This document shows, one piece after another, positions 24,947 through 34,084 of a stretch of 64,000 bases of DNA (its first letter is position 1; each line of letters opens with the position of its first letter). Made by a program: the position numbers and the translations under genes. The notes below the pieces were generated by a model, which was not told where the DNA came from, did not search any database, and saw nothing but the letters and a program-made list of their open reading frames with translations. Source of the stretch: Halobacteriales archaeon YIM A00010 (GTDB lineage Archaea; Halobacteriota; Halobacteria; Halobacteriales; Haloarculaceae); the NCBI GenBank assembly GCA_025041175.1, contig JAKCFJ010000003.1, forward strand, positions 866,866 through 930,865, in the 5' to 3' direction.

Positions 24947-26401
24947 TTACTCCTGCCAGGAGAACGCGGTATCGAGATCGTGGGGAGTGTGCCCGCCGTT
25001 TTCGGTCGCACGATCGAGATACGTCGTGAGCCGGTCGCGGTAGGCTGGGTGTGCACACTCCGTGACGAGCAGCTGTGCGCGCTCGCGTGGCGACGTTCCG
25101 CGAAGGTCGGCGATGCCCTGTTCGGTGACGATCACGTCGACGTCGTGTTCGGTGTGATCGACGTGGGGAACCATCGGAACGATCCGGGAAATATCGCCGT
25201 CTTCGATCGTCGACGGAAGCGCGATCACGGACAGCAGCGCGTTGCGGGTGAAGTCGCCGCTCCCACCGACGCCGTTGAGTACGCGTGATCCGTTCGCGTG
25301 AGTCGAGTTAACGTGGCCGTAGAGGTCGACTTCGAGGGCGCTGTTGACTGCGACGACGCCGAATCGGTCGATCAGCGCCGGCCGATTAGAAATGTCTGCC
25401 GGCCGGAGGACGACGTCCTCGGCGTATCGGTTGGCGGCCGAGAACAGCCGGTCCTGTCCCTCCGCCGACAGCGCCAGAGAAGTGGCGCTGGCCGATCGCA
25501 ACTGCCCCTCGTCCAGGAGGTCGAGCAGGCCGTCCTGGATCACCTCGCCGTAGTAGACGAGGTCGCGGTCGCCGAAATCGGCCGCTGCGAGCGCCCCCAT
25601 GAGCGCGTTCCCGAGACTGCCGACGCCGAACTGGAGGCGGACAGTGTCATCGTAGATCGGCGCTCGCTCGACCTCGCGTTCGAGGAACGACTGCAGGTTC
25701 GCTGCGATCGCTCGGTCGTCGTCGGTCGGGTCGCGGAACTCGTAGGGCTCGTCGCGGCGCTCGGTCTCGACGACCGCCTCGAGAGCATCGGGATCGAACT
25801 CAATCCGGGGCTCGCCGATTCGCTCGCCCGGTTCCGACAGCGGAACAGCCTCGCGATCGGGCGGACGACCTGGCCGGTAGACATCGTGGAATCCGGCGAG
25901 TTCGCGTGGCTGGGCCCGATTGACCTCGACGATCAGCCGATCAACGCTGTCAACGTAGGCCGGCGTATGGCCCAGCGATGTCGAGGGGATCAGCCAGTCT
26001 TTGCCAACAGCAAGCGCCTCCACGACCGCCACGTCGGGATCGACCAGCCCGCCGAACTGGACCTCGTCTCCCAGCGAGCCGACGTGGCGGTCACTGAACG
26101 CGATGGTGCCGTCATTACACGCCCGTCGGGCCGGCGGACGGGCTTGATAGGGGTATCGGCGTGCGATCGCGTCGGCCTCGACCAGCGCTACGTCGATCTC
26201 TTTGCCGACGCTGCCGCCGCTGACGACCGTTAGCGAGAGATTCCGATCGTCATCAGCCAGCGCGAGCGGCACCGCCTTCGGGTAGCCGACACTACCGAAG
26301 CCCGACACGAGGACGGTCGCGTCCGCCTCGATGCGACCGGCAGCGGTCTCGGCGTCGACGACTGGATGGTCGCCCGACAGCCGTTCCCGGGGGACGATCA
26401 C
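24947..26401 (-). CDS. Acetyl-CoA hydrolase/transferase family (Ach1/Cat1-like) CoA-transferase
   Basis: The 484-residue protein is a family I CoA-transferase of the Ach1/Cat1 group. It has SGFGSVGYPKAVPLAL near residue 34, the catalytic Glu in YYGEVIQDG near 285, NSTHANGSRVLNGVGGSGDFTRNA near 364 (GGSGDF loop), and the C-terminal ITEQGIADLRG-type motif VTEQGIADLRGTSP. Such enzymes move CoA between acetate or succinate and other acids, or hydrolyse acetyl-CoA. Its start codon overlaps the stop of the MaoC gene (ATGA), so it is the last gene of a leftward operon PrpD-ACAD-MaoC-CoA-transferase. Confidence 0.88.
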   Translation of the reverse strand: MIVPRERLSGDHPVVDAETAAGRIEADATVLVSGFGSVGYPKAVPLALADDDRNLSLTVVSGGSVGKEIDVALVEADAIARRYPYQARPPARRACNDGTIAFSDRHVGSLGDEVQFGGLVDPDVAVVEALAVGKDWLIPSTSLGHTPAYVDSVDRLIVEVNRAQPRELAGFHDVYRPGRPPDREAVPLSEPGERIGEPRIEFDPDALEAVVETERRDEPYEFRDPTDDDRAIAANLQSFLEREVERAPIYDDTVRLQFGVGSLGNALMGALAAADFGDRDLVYYGEVIQDGLLDLLDEGQLRSASATSLALSAEGQDRLFSAANRYAEDVVLRPADISNRPALIDRFGVVAVNSALEVDLYGHVNSTHANGSRVLNGVGGSGDFTRNALLSVIALPSTIEDGDISRIVPMVPHVDHTEHDVDVIVTEQGIADLRGTSPRERAQLLVTECAHPAYRDRLTTYLDRATENGGHTPHDLDTAFSWQE

Positions 26402-26973
26402 TCTAGATCCTCCGGTTGGGTGCCGATTCCCTCGGGCCAGCCGGTGGGCTGGGCCGCCGAAGGCCCGGCGTACTCACGTTTGAGCACCATTGGCGTCCGC
26501 TCGAGCGAGAGGACAAGGTCGTCGTGCTGGTTGTATGCCCGGAGCTCTGTTGTGACGATGCCGACGTGATCGCGGGAGTCGCTCTCGCGCTTGTCGATTA
26601 CTTCACTCTCAGCGAAGATGGTATCGCCGTGGAAGACGGGGCTGTGATGACGGATATCGTCGTAGCCGAGGTTTGCAGTGGCGTTGACGGAGACGTCGAT
26701 GACGCTCATCCCGACGGCCAGGGCGATGACGAACGTACCGTCGACCAAGCGCTCGCCGAATTCCGTCCTGGCGGCGTAGGCCTCGTTGAAATGCATCGGA
26801 TTGAGGTTCATCGTCAGATTTGTCAGCCAGACGTTATCTGTCTCGGTGACCGTGCGGCCGTAGGGATGTTTGTAAATATCGCCGATCTCGAAGTCCTCGT
26901 AGTAACGGCCCTGCCAGCCGGCAACCAGTCGCTTCTCCTGTTCCTCCGAGTCCCGGGTGTCTGAGTCTGTCAT
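26398..26973 (-). CDS. MaoC-family hydratase, mesaconyl/itaconyl-CoA hydratase-like
   Basis: A 191-residue hot-dog protein beginning GRYYEDFEIGDIYKHPYG and TVTETDNVWLTNLT, a signature seen in mesaconyl- and itaconyl-CoA hydratase-like MaoC proteins. The catalytic region MNLNPMHFNEAYA keeps the His, with Asn where many have Asp. The C-terminal 20 residues are a loose acidic tail. Together with the CoA-transferase it overlaps, it could hydrate a methyl-branched unsaturated dicarboxyl-CoA; that substrate is inference from similarity and neighbours. Confidence 0.82.
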   Translation of the reverse strand: MTDSDTRDSEEQEKRLVAGWQGRYYEDFEIGDIYKHPYGRTVTETDNVWLTNLTMNLNPMHFNEAYAARTEFGERLVDGTFVIALAVGMSVIDVSVNATANLGYDDIRHHSPVFHGDTIFAESEVIDKRESDSRDHVGIVTTELRAYNQHDDLVLSLERTPMVLKREYAGPSAAQPTGWPEGIGTQPEDLE

Positions 26974-27039
26974 GTGTGTGCGTCCGTGTGAGCGTTATCC
27001 AGTTCGCTGTAGTCGGTCTCGTTCATCCAGTCTGTTCCG

Positions 27040-28242
27040 CTAATACGAACGCGGCAGGTCAAGCAGGTTCTCGCCGATGTAGTTCAAGGCGAGCTGCTGG
27101 GTGATTGGCACCAGCCGCGTGAGTCGCGCCTCGCGGAAGTAGCGCTCGACGTCGTACTCGCGGGCGACACCGAACCCGCCGTGTGTCTGGACCGCCGCGT
27201 CTGCGGCCTCGAAGGCCGCATCGGCCGCCAGAAACTTCGACATGTTCGCCTGCGAGCCGACGGCTTCCGCGTCCTCGCTGCTCTCGACCGCACTCGCTGC
27301 GCTGTAGACCATCTGTTTTGCGGCTTGGATCCGAGCGTAGGCCTCCGCGAGGGGATGCTGGATCGCCTGATTCTCGCCGATCGGACGGCCGAACACCTCT
27401 CGCTCGGCGGCGTAATCGACGCTAGCCTCCAGTGCGGCCTCGCCCAGCCCGACGCACTCGGAGGCGATAACCAACCGCTCCTCGTTGAGGCCGTCGAGCA
27501 TCTGATAGAAGCCCTCGTCTTCCTCGCCGATGACGTCGTCTTCCGACACGCGAAGGTCTTCAAACCACATCTCGAAGGAGTGAACGAAGTTGCTTGCGGT
27601 CTTATCGATCCGCTCGATTTGCAGAGCGCCTTGATCAAAGGCCTCCTCTAGTTCGACGAGGAACATCGTCATTCCCCTAGTTCGCTTGTCGACCGTTTCC
27701 TTGGGAGTCGTCCGGGCCATGAGGACGATGTAGTCGCTAGCGTCGACACGGGAGATCCAGATTTTCTGGCCATTGATCACGAACTCGTCGCCGTCGCGCT
27801 CGGCTGACGTCTCGATCGACGTTGAGTCCGAGCCGGCGTTGGGTTCGGTAAGACCGAATGCCTGAATAGACTCCTCGCCGCGGGCAACCGCTGGCAGGAG
27901 ATTCTCTTTCATCTCCTCATTGCCGTACTTCACCAGCGGGACGGAATTGTAGATCGCGCCGTGGACCGCCTGGGCGGCGCTGAACCCGCCGCCGTTGGCC
28001 GCGATCTCCTCCATCATCACGACGACCTCTTCGGTGGACATCCCGGCACCGTCGTACTCTTCTGGAATGAGCGCACCGAACCAGCCGTGCTCCGCGAGGC
28101 TGTCGACGAACTCCCGGGGGTATTCCCCGGCAGCGTCGCGCTCGCGCCAATAGGCGGCATCGAAGTCTTCGCAAATTTCTCGTATCGACTCTCGTACAAG
28201 CTGCTGTTGTTCCGTGAGCCGAACTGTGTCTCTCTGTACCAT
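27040..28242 (-). CDS. Acyl-CoA dehydrogenase
   Basis: The 400-residue protein has the family layout: LTEQQQLVRESIREI, AFGLTEPNAGSDSTS near residue 133, NGQKIWISRVDASD near 160, and QTHGGFGVAREYDVERYFREA. The base loop is LVPIT in place of YEGT, as in the paralogue at 16510, and the C-terminus is also LDLPRSY. I start at 28242 (MVQRDTVRL); ATG 28272 would add ten residues. It sits 66 bases upstream of the MaoC gene in the same operon. Confidence 0.9.
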   Translation of the reverse strand: MVQRDTVRLTEQQQLVRESIREICEDFDAAYWRERDAAGEYPREFVDSLAEHGWFGALIPEEYDGAGMSTEEVVVMMEEIAANGGGFSAAQAVHGAIYNSVPLVKYGNEEMKENLLPAVARGEESIQAFGLTEPNAGSDSTSIETSAERDGDEFVINGQKIWISRVDASDYIVLMARTTPKETVDKRTRGMTMFLVELEEAFDQGALQIERIDKTASNFVHSFEMWFEDLRVSEDDVIGEEDEGFYQMLDGLNEERLVIASECVGLGEAALEASVDYAAEREVFGRPIGENQAIQHPLAEAYARIQAAKQMVYSAASAVESSEDAEAVGSQANMSKFLAADAAFEAADAAVQTHGGFGVAREYDVERYFREARLTRLVPITQQLALNYIGENLLDLPRSY

Positions 28243-28385
28243 CCAAGCGTCTGAAACTGTGTAGCTCTGCATAATAAATGTATGGCTCGACCCGTCGATC
28301 GGAGATTTCACTACTCGACCACCGGTAGACGTTCGGGACGGATCAGTCGACGACATCGGTGACGTACGCCGACTGTCGGCCAGAA

Positions 28386-29726
28386 TTAGGTCTCGACCGC
28401 AAGCGCCGTCGAGACGTCCTCCACCGTCGATAGCGTCGAGAGGACGTCGTAGAGTTCGTCGACGGCGCATTCATCGAGAAGAACGCCAGCACACTCCACG
28501 AACTTCAACCGAAGTTCCTCGTCGGACAGTGGGTCATCGTGGGTCCCCGGCGGACTCCTCTGGCGACGCTCGTAGGTTCCTGTAGCGGTCTCTATCCGGA
28601 CCCTCGACTCGTGAGAGTCGTAGGGCAACGTTTCGTCGACGTCGAAGTCCACCCGTTCGCGTACCCGTCGGATGGTGGGATCGTCGATGGCGTCGTCGCG
28701 GAACGTCGCTAGGCCCACACGGTCGTGGACCGCGGCGCTGGCGACGCAGTACTCCATCGAGAATTTTCCCTCGAGACCAGTGTTCGGATTCTCGTGGTGG
28801 AGAGCGTCGGCCGCCCCCTGTGAGGCCGTAACGTCGACGCGTTCGGTCGCATCGGTGTCGATGCCCCCCTCGACGAGCTCCTGGGTCGCCGCGATGGCGG
28901 TATGAGTGAAGTAACAGCAGGGATAGGCCTTGATGTGGATACCCTCCTCGCGGAGCCGCCAGCGGTCACCGAGAGAGAATTCGCCCCGCTCGTTCGGACC
29001 GTAGAGGCCCCAAAACCCATGATCGCCGCTGATAGCGGTTGCGTCCGCAGTGAGACCCTCCCGCGCGAGGCGGGCCGCGGTAACGCCCGACCGCGAGCAA
29101 AGCCCGGCGTGCAGCGGCTTCGTCATCGACCCGAAGTTGCGCTTCAAACCAGACGGCATCGAGGCGGCGATAGTGAGCGCGTGGGCGGTCGCGTCGACAT
29201 CCAGCCCGAGGAGGTGTGCCACTGCAGCGGTCGCACCGAACGTTCCGAACGTGGCCGTTGCGTGCCACCCGTTCTCGTAGTGGTCCGGACTGATCGGATC
29301 TGCAAGCGCACACTCCGTTTCGTAACCCGCCGCATACGCCGTCACAAGATCTCGCCCGCTCGCCTCGGCCTCGTCGGCGAGCGCGAGCAACGGCGGTACG
29401 AGCGTGACACTCGGATGGCCGTCCATCGCCCACGAGAGGTCATCGTAGTCCAGCGCGTGACTTGCCGTGCCGACACGGAGGGCGACTGACTCGGGAGGTG
29501 CGTCCGTGTCGACCCCCAATAACGGTGCCAGGTCCGTCCTATCGGGCGAGATACCGGCCGACGCGGCCGTTTTACGACCGACACTCTCGACAGATCCGGC
29601 CAGCGTCACGCCGACCGTGTCGACGAACGCTCGTGTAATTGTATCGATGATTCTGTCCGGGAGATCCTCGAACGTGAGGTTCGCGACGAATTCGCTCACC
29701 CGCGTCTCCGGTACCGGTGATGGCAT
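28386..29726 (-). CDS. MmgE/PrpD family protein
   Basis: The 446-residue protein matches the MmgE/PrpD fold: an N-terminal helical domain with FVDTVGVTLAGS, the active-site block ALDYDDLSWAMDGHPS near residues 90-105 (Asp and His of the family), a GTFGATAAVAHLLGL helix, and a C-terminal lid domain including IKAYPCCYFTHTAIA. Family members include 2-methylcitrate dehydratase and cis-aconitate decarboxylase (itaconate-forming). As first gene of an operon with a CoA-transferase and a mesaconyl/itaconyl-CoA hydratase-like protein, it may produce or consume a C5 or methyl-branched dicarboxylate. No citramalyl-CoA lyase is seen nearby. Confidence 0.88.
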   Translation of the reverse strand: MPSPVPETRVSEFVANLTFEDLPDRIIDTITRAFVDTVGVTLAGSVESVGRKTAASAGISPDRTDLAPLLGVDTDAPPESVALRVGTASHALDYDDLSWAMDGHPSVTLVPPLLALADEAEASGRDLVTAYAAGYETECALADPISPDHYENGWHATATFGTFGATAAVAHLLGLDVDATAHALTIAASMPSGLKRNFGSMTKPLHAGLCSRSGVTAARLAREGLTADATAISGDHGFWGLYGPNERGEFSLGDRWRLREEGIHIKAYPCCYFTHTAIAATQELVEGGIDTDATERVDVTASQGAADALHHENPNTGLEGKFSMEYCVASAAVHDRVGLATFRDDAIDDPTIRRVRERVDFDVDETLPYDSHESRVRIETATGTYERRQRSPPGTHDDPLSDEELRLKFVECAGVLLDECAVDELYDVLSTLSTVEDVSTALAVET

Positions 29727-29932
29727 GACCTGAAGTGGCGAACCGTGGCGCTTAAACGTTTGGTCGCCTACACCTGCCGGTCCCGTTCCACGTACTCGAA
29801 CAGCATTTGTCGGTCGTCATCGTCTATCGAAAATTCATCAAAAAGCGAACAGCGCAACCTAGACCAACCGTAGAACGAACCGTCCGCTCGTTCGACGGAT
29901 CGACGGAATTGAAACCTAGCTTACCACCCACA

Positions 29933-29939
29933 TTTATGG
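29933..29939 (+). promoter_or_regulatory. TATA-like box of the 3-hydroxyacyl-CoA dehydrogenase gene
   Basis: TTTATGG ends 23 nt before the ATG at 29962, giving a leaderless arrangement. Confidence 0.5.
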
Positions 29940-29961
29940 TCTATCTCAGAAATGCAGACAC

Positions 29962-31158
29962 ATGGTCGTAGACAGTGACGACATCGAGACCGTAGCAGTG
30001 ATCGGTGCGGGAGAAATGGGACGCGGCATCGGCGCAGTCGCCGCATTGGCGGGGTACAAAACGGCGATCACTGATATCGACGAGTCGCAGCTGGAAGAAG
30101 CAGCGGAGCAGATCGAATGGTCCTACGAGAAAAGGGTCGAGAAAGGCAACGCTACTGACGAGGAGGTCAACGCCGCACTTGAGCGACTCGTCTTCACGAC
30201 CGAATTCGACGAGGCCGTTGGGGACGCGGACTTCGCCACCGAGGCTGCGGTCGAACAGCAGACAGTCAAGGAGGATATCTTCGCGGATCTCGACGCAGCA
30301 GCACCGGAAGACGCCATCCTCGCGACGAACACGTCCGGGCTCAACATCACCCAGCTCGCCGAGACGACCGACCGTCCCGAACAGGTTATCGGGACACACT
30401 GGTTCAACCCACCGATGCTGATGGAGCTGGTGGAGGTCGTTATGACCGAACACACGCCGGATAGCGTGGCCGACACCGCGGAGGAACTCGTCGAATCGTT
30501 CGGCAAAACGTCGATTCGCTGTAAGATGGATATCCCCTCGTTCATCGTCAATCGGCTAATGCGACCCTATGGAGAAGGACCAGCGTGGATGGTCTATCGC
30601 GGTGAATACTCCATCGAGGAGATCGACTCCGCGATGAGGTACAAGGAGGGATTCCCGATGGGGCCGTTCGAACTCGCCGACTTCACGGGCGGCATCCAGA
30701 TCCGCGTCGAGGGCGAACAGGACCACCTCGAGGACGATCGTCCGATGGCGTACGACACGGAGGTCTGTCCACTTCTCCACCAACTCTACGAGAAGGAGCG
30801 GTACGGGCAGAAGGCCGGTGCGGGGTACTACGAGTACGATGAGCACGACGAACCCCAGATTTCGGTCGATACAGGGCAGGATTTCGATACGTTATTAGTG
30901 TGGGCACCGATCCTCAACGAGGCCGCGAAGATGGTCGAAAACGAGGTCGCGAGTGCAGAGGACATCGACACCGGTGCCCGCCTTGGCGGAAACTGGCCCG
31001 TCGGACCGCTAGAGAAGACTGACGAGGTTGGGGCCGATGTCGTCCTGGAGAAGCTGACTGAGATTGCGAGCCGCCACAAGGACACGAACAAGCTCGCGGA
31101 GACGTTACCCTGCGATCTGCTCGTTCAGAAGGCGAAGAACGGCGAAACGTTCCACTGA
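29962..31158 (+). CDS. 3-hydroxyacyl-CoA dehydrogenase
   Basis: A 398-residue enzyme with an N-terminal NAD-binding domain (VIGAGEMGRGIG at residues 13-24), the family signature THWFNPPMLMELVEVV near 154, and two C-terminal dimerisation domains, the first with DIPSFIVNRL. It oxidises (3S)-hydroxyacyl-CoA to 3-oxoacyl-CoA. The duplicated C-terminal domain (ends GQKAGAGYYEYDEH, then a second helical half) gives the usual haloarchaeal length. It is monocistronic and divergent from the PrpD operon across 235 bases. Confidence 0.93.
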   Translation: MVVDSDDIETVAVIGAGEMGRGIGAVAALAGYKTAITDIDESQLEEAAEQIEWSYEKRVEKGNATDEEVNAALERLVFTTEFDEAVGDADFATEAAVEQQTVKEDIFADLDAAAPEDAILATNTSGLNITQLAETTDRPEQVIGTHWFNPPMLMELVEVVMTEHTPDSVADTAEELVESFGKTSIRCKMDIPSFIVNRLMRPYGEGPAWMVYRGEYSIEEIDSAMRYKEGFPMGPFELADFTGGIQIRVEGEQDHLEDDRPMAYDTEVCPLLHQLYEKERYGQKAGAGYYEYDEHDEPQISVDTGQDFDTLLVWAPILNEAAKMVENEVASAEDIDTGARLGGNWPVGPLEKTDEVGADVVLEKLTEIASRHKDTNKLAETLPCDLLVQKAKNGETFH

Positions 31159-31969
31159 ACGAGCTTCGAACACCGTTTTCGAAAACCCAATGTCGGCTGG
31201 TCTCCGGAAGGGTGGTCCGTACGCAGTATCCCGGCCAGAGGAGCTGATTGAGAACGACGGAATCGAACGCCCATCCAAGAGACCGCGACCAATGGGAGGA
31301 GACCCGCCAGCGGCGCGGTTCCAAGTTTCACCAGCGGATCAATCGTGACTGGCCGGATCGTAGCCGCAGTTCCTGTGCTCGAACGCGGGCAGGAAGCTGG
31401 ACAGCTCCATCCCAACTGCTGTACTGATTCACGGCACGATCTTCCGAGGAATGTTAGCGACAATCACGATACGTTCCGCATCGCGGAATTCACAGAAATT
31501 TATGATTTCACAGAATAAACATGGTGCGTGGGTTGTGGTACGAAACGGGTGCGATATCGGAAACGGACGGCCGATTCGGAACGAACAGCCAGTATGCTTT
31601 CCAACCGTATGTTTGGAAAGCTATACCCCGATAAGAATACTGAGTGACGATAACAATCATGGAGGATTCGCGATCGGAGAACGGGGTTACAAGCGGCTAT
31701 TTCACGGGTATCGGGACGCTGTGGCGGTCTAACACGGATTAAGATAATAAACAGCAGACCATATCGTTCAGTAATACGAAACAAAGAGCTCCGTGACCGG
31801 GCCCGCAGGGGGCTACTCCACCCAGCGTCTGGGGCTGGATTCATCGGATACGGTTCCTCGTAACTCGAGAACGAGGCACCCTCCTTCCAATGGCGGGCGT
31901 CCTTGCAATCGACAGAACCCGAGTGAGAGCAGAATGTTATTAGTCGTTCCTACCGTGCTCACAATTGGC
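31159..31969. other. Long intergenic region with conserved dyad
   Basis: No intact gene is seen. After the dyad at 31596-31621 comes a TATA-like CTATACC and a 27-codon ORF at 31660 (MEDSRSENGVTSG...) that stops early; this could be the 5' end of a lost gene still attached to its promoter. The last 100 bases probably hold the cupin gene promoter. Confidence 0.4.
31596..31621. promoter_or_regulatory. Conserved 22-bp dyad, copy 2 (candidate operator)
   Basis: Perfect 9-bp arms GCTTTCCAA and TTGGAAAGC flank eight bases. The core 31598-31619 equals the dyad at 20065-20086 in inverted orientation except for one base. A TATA-like CTATACC follows at once, so a bound protein would probably affect promoter use. 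Confidence 0.55.
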
Positions 31970-32398
31970 ATGGAATACACCGTTGCCGACACCGAGAACG
32001 TACCGATCATCGATCTCTCTGAGAGCGACGAGAGGCCTCCGGACCTCGATATGCGCGCTGTCGACGAGACGCTCGAGTGCCAGAACCTCGCGGTCAAGAT
32101 CTGGCACTTCGAGGAGGGCGAGGAGATCGGATATCACGCCCACTCCCAGCAGGAGGAATTGTTTTACGTGCTCGAGGGGACGTTTTCCCTGAAGCTCGGT
32201 CGCTCGGGCAACGAGGAGTACATCGAGGCCGACGAGGGTGCGTTCTGGGTCGCCGCGCCGAAGATCGGTCACGGACACCGCTGTGTCAGCGAAAACGGGG
32301 GTACCGTCCTCGCGATCGGCGCGCCGCCGGTCGAGGATCCCGGTCTCGACCCGCATTCGTTAGACGACGCAGAGATCGACGAGACGATCGAGGATTGA
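31970..32398 (+). CDS. Single-domain cupin protein
   Basis: A 142-residue beta-barrel protein with cupin motif 1 (GYHAHSQQEELFYVLEG at about residues 57-73, with two His and Glu as metal ligands) and motif 2 (GHGHRCVSENGG near 104). Small cupins of this type act as metal-dependent isomerases, decarboxylases or dioxygenases, or as ligand sensors. I start at 31970 (MEYTVAD), since upstream codons are not family-like. It lies between the dehydrogenase and the CoA-transferase genes on the same strand; its role in the island is open. Confidence 0.85.
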   Translation: MEYTVADTENVPIIDLSESDERPPDLDMRAVDETLECQNLAVKIWHFEEGEEIGYHAHSQQEELFYVLEGTFSLKLGRSGNEEYIEADEGAFWVAAPKIGHGHRCVSENGGTVLAIGAPPVEDPGLDPHSLDDAEIDETIED

Positions 32399-32649
32399 GC
32401 CCTCGATACACCGCTGGGCGCACCGGCCACGTCGGTTGTTTCGCTGAAACCGAGCGCTGGAACGGGTCTGTCGACGATTACGAGCGCGTCGCACTCTTCT
32501 CCGTCATCAGCGTCGGGATCGAGTCGTTCTCCGACGGCGCGGACGATCGCGTCGGGTCCCGGCGGTCGCTACTGGGAACTCGAGTACCGCTGGCGTGGTG
32601 GGTGACGGCGGGTTTGGGCGGGTTCGCCATTGACTGACCCGGTAACTAC

Positions 32650-33882
32650 ATGACCGATCGTGCTAATCGTATACATGTGCCACTATCAGACGTCTCTGTT
32701 ATCGATTGTGGGCAGGTAATCGCCGGACCGCTGTGTGCAACTTTTCTCGCCGACCTGGGTGCAGATGTCGTCAAAATCGAGCCGCCGAACGGCGAAATGT
32801 ATCGTAGCTACAGGCGAACCCTCAACGGCGAGCCGTACAACCCGGGCTTCGAGCTGTTCAACCGGAACAAGCGGGCGCTTTCGGTCGATTTGAAATCCGA
32901 CGACGGTGGCGAAATCGTCCACGACCTCGTCGAGAAGACCGATGTCTTCGTTCAGAACTGGCCGCCGGGTGTAGCGGAGCGTCTTGGTGTGGATTACGAG
33001 ACGCTGCGCAATATCAACGAGGACCTCATCTACGTCCACGTCACAGGATACGGCCAGTCCGGACCGATGGCAGACCTGCCCGGAATGGACGCGATGACAC
33101 AGCACGTGTCGGGCTTTACGAGCCTGCTTGGCTACGACGACAACCGACCGCCGATCCGATCCCAGTCGTCGCTCGCCGACTACTTTGCGGCGTACAGCGC
33201 GACGATCAGCGTGCTCGGGGCGCTCATCGACCGCGGCTCTGTGGGCGGCCAGAAAGTGGAAATTTCGCTGCTCGAGGCGCTCGTACACAACGTCGACGCG
33301 GCCTACGAGTTCTACAACAACCTCGGCGAGGAACTGGAGAGGGGCGGACGGAACCTCTACTATCAACCGGACATGCTCTACGGCGCGGCCGAAGCGGCCG
33401 ACGGCTACGTCTCCGTCGCATTGCTGTTGTACTCCGGCCGAATCTGGCGAGCGTACTGCGAGCTCCTCGATCGGCCGGATCTGCTGGAAAAGGAGCGCTA
33501 TCAAACCGTTGAGGGACGGATCGAACACACCGAGCGGCTCTGTTCGAAGTTCGAGGACTGGCTCAGGAAACAATCGGTCGAAGACGCGGTCGAAACGCTC
33601 AATAATCTCGGGATTCCAGCCGCTCCGTCCCAGACGATCGCCGAAGCGGCGGAGATGGATCAGATGGAACACCTCGGCGTCTTCGAGGAGATCGATCACC
33701 CGCGGTACGAGAAACTGACGTTGACGTCGACGCCGCTTTCGCTCTCCGAATCCGACGTCTCCCTTCGCAGCCGCGCGCCGTTTCTCGGCGAGCACAACCG
33801 CGACGTGCTCCGCGAACAGGGCTACGACGAGGACGAGATTGAGCGACTCATCGAACGCGGCATACTCACCGAGACCGAGTGA
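32650..33882 (+). CDS. CaiB/BaiF (family III) CoA-transferase
   Basis: The 410-residue protein shows VIDCGQVIAGPLCATFLADLGADVVKIEPP (given here as one conserved N-terminal block at residues 17-46), FNRNKRALSVDLK, the catalytic Asp in GMDAMTQHVSG near residue 144, and the tail GYDEDEIERLIERGIL. It should activate an acid by CoA transfer from a donor such as succinyl- or acetyl-CoA. It is about 35-40% like in pattern to the copies at 12896 and 34085 by eye only; no alignment was run. It converges with the copy at 34085. Confidence 0.92.
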   Translation: MTDRANRIHVPLSDVSVIDCGQVIAGPLCATFLADLGADVVKIEPPNGEMYRSYRRTLNGEPYNPGFELFNRNKRALSVDLKSDDGGEIVHDLVEKTDVFVQNWPPGVAERLGVDYETLRNINEDLIYVHVTGYGQSGPMADLPGMDAMTQHVSGFTSLLGYDDNRPPIRSQSSLADYFAAYSATISVLGALIDRGSVGGQKVEISLLEALVHNVDAAYEFYNNLGEELERGGRNLYYQPDMLYGAAEAADGYVSVALLLYSGRIWRAYCELLDRPDLLEKERYQTVEGRIEHTERLCSKFEDWLRKQSVEDAVETLNNLGIPAAPSQTIAEAAEMDQMEHLGVFEEIDHPRYEKLTLTSTPLSLSESDVSLRSRAPFLGEHNRDVLREQGYDEDEIERLIERGILTETE

Positions 33883-34084
33883 CAAATCGATCTTGGACGA
33901 ACGTAGACGATCGCTTCCCCTTCGCGTCCTCCATCGATTTCGGCATCAAATCACCGACATTCGTGTCGCGGCCGGTTTCGATCTCTTCCCCGCGAGTCGA
34001 AACGGCATCTCGGTGATTTCCCCGAATGCGCCCGCTTTCGGACCGAGTTGATCTGAAACGGCGTTCACACCCTCGAATTGACAG

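Noticed and set aside
25298..26233. Long plus-strand open frame opposite the Ach1-type gene
   Set aside because: Its codon pattern mirrors the real gene and no domain is recognisable.
32686..33885. Long minus-strand open frame opposite the CoA-transferase
   Set aside because: It is an antisense shadow of a high-GC gene with no recognisable family.
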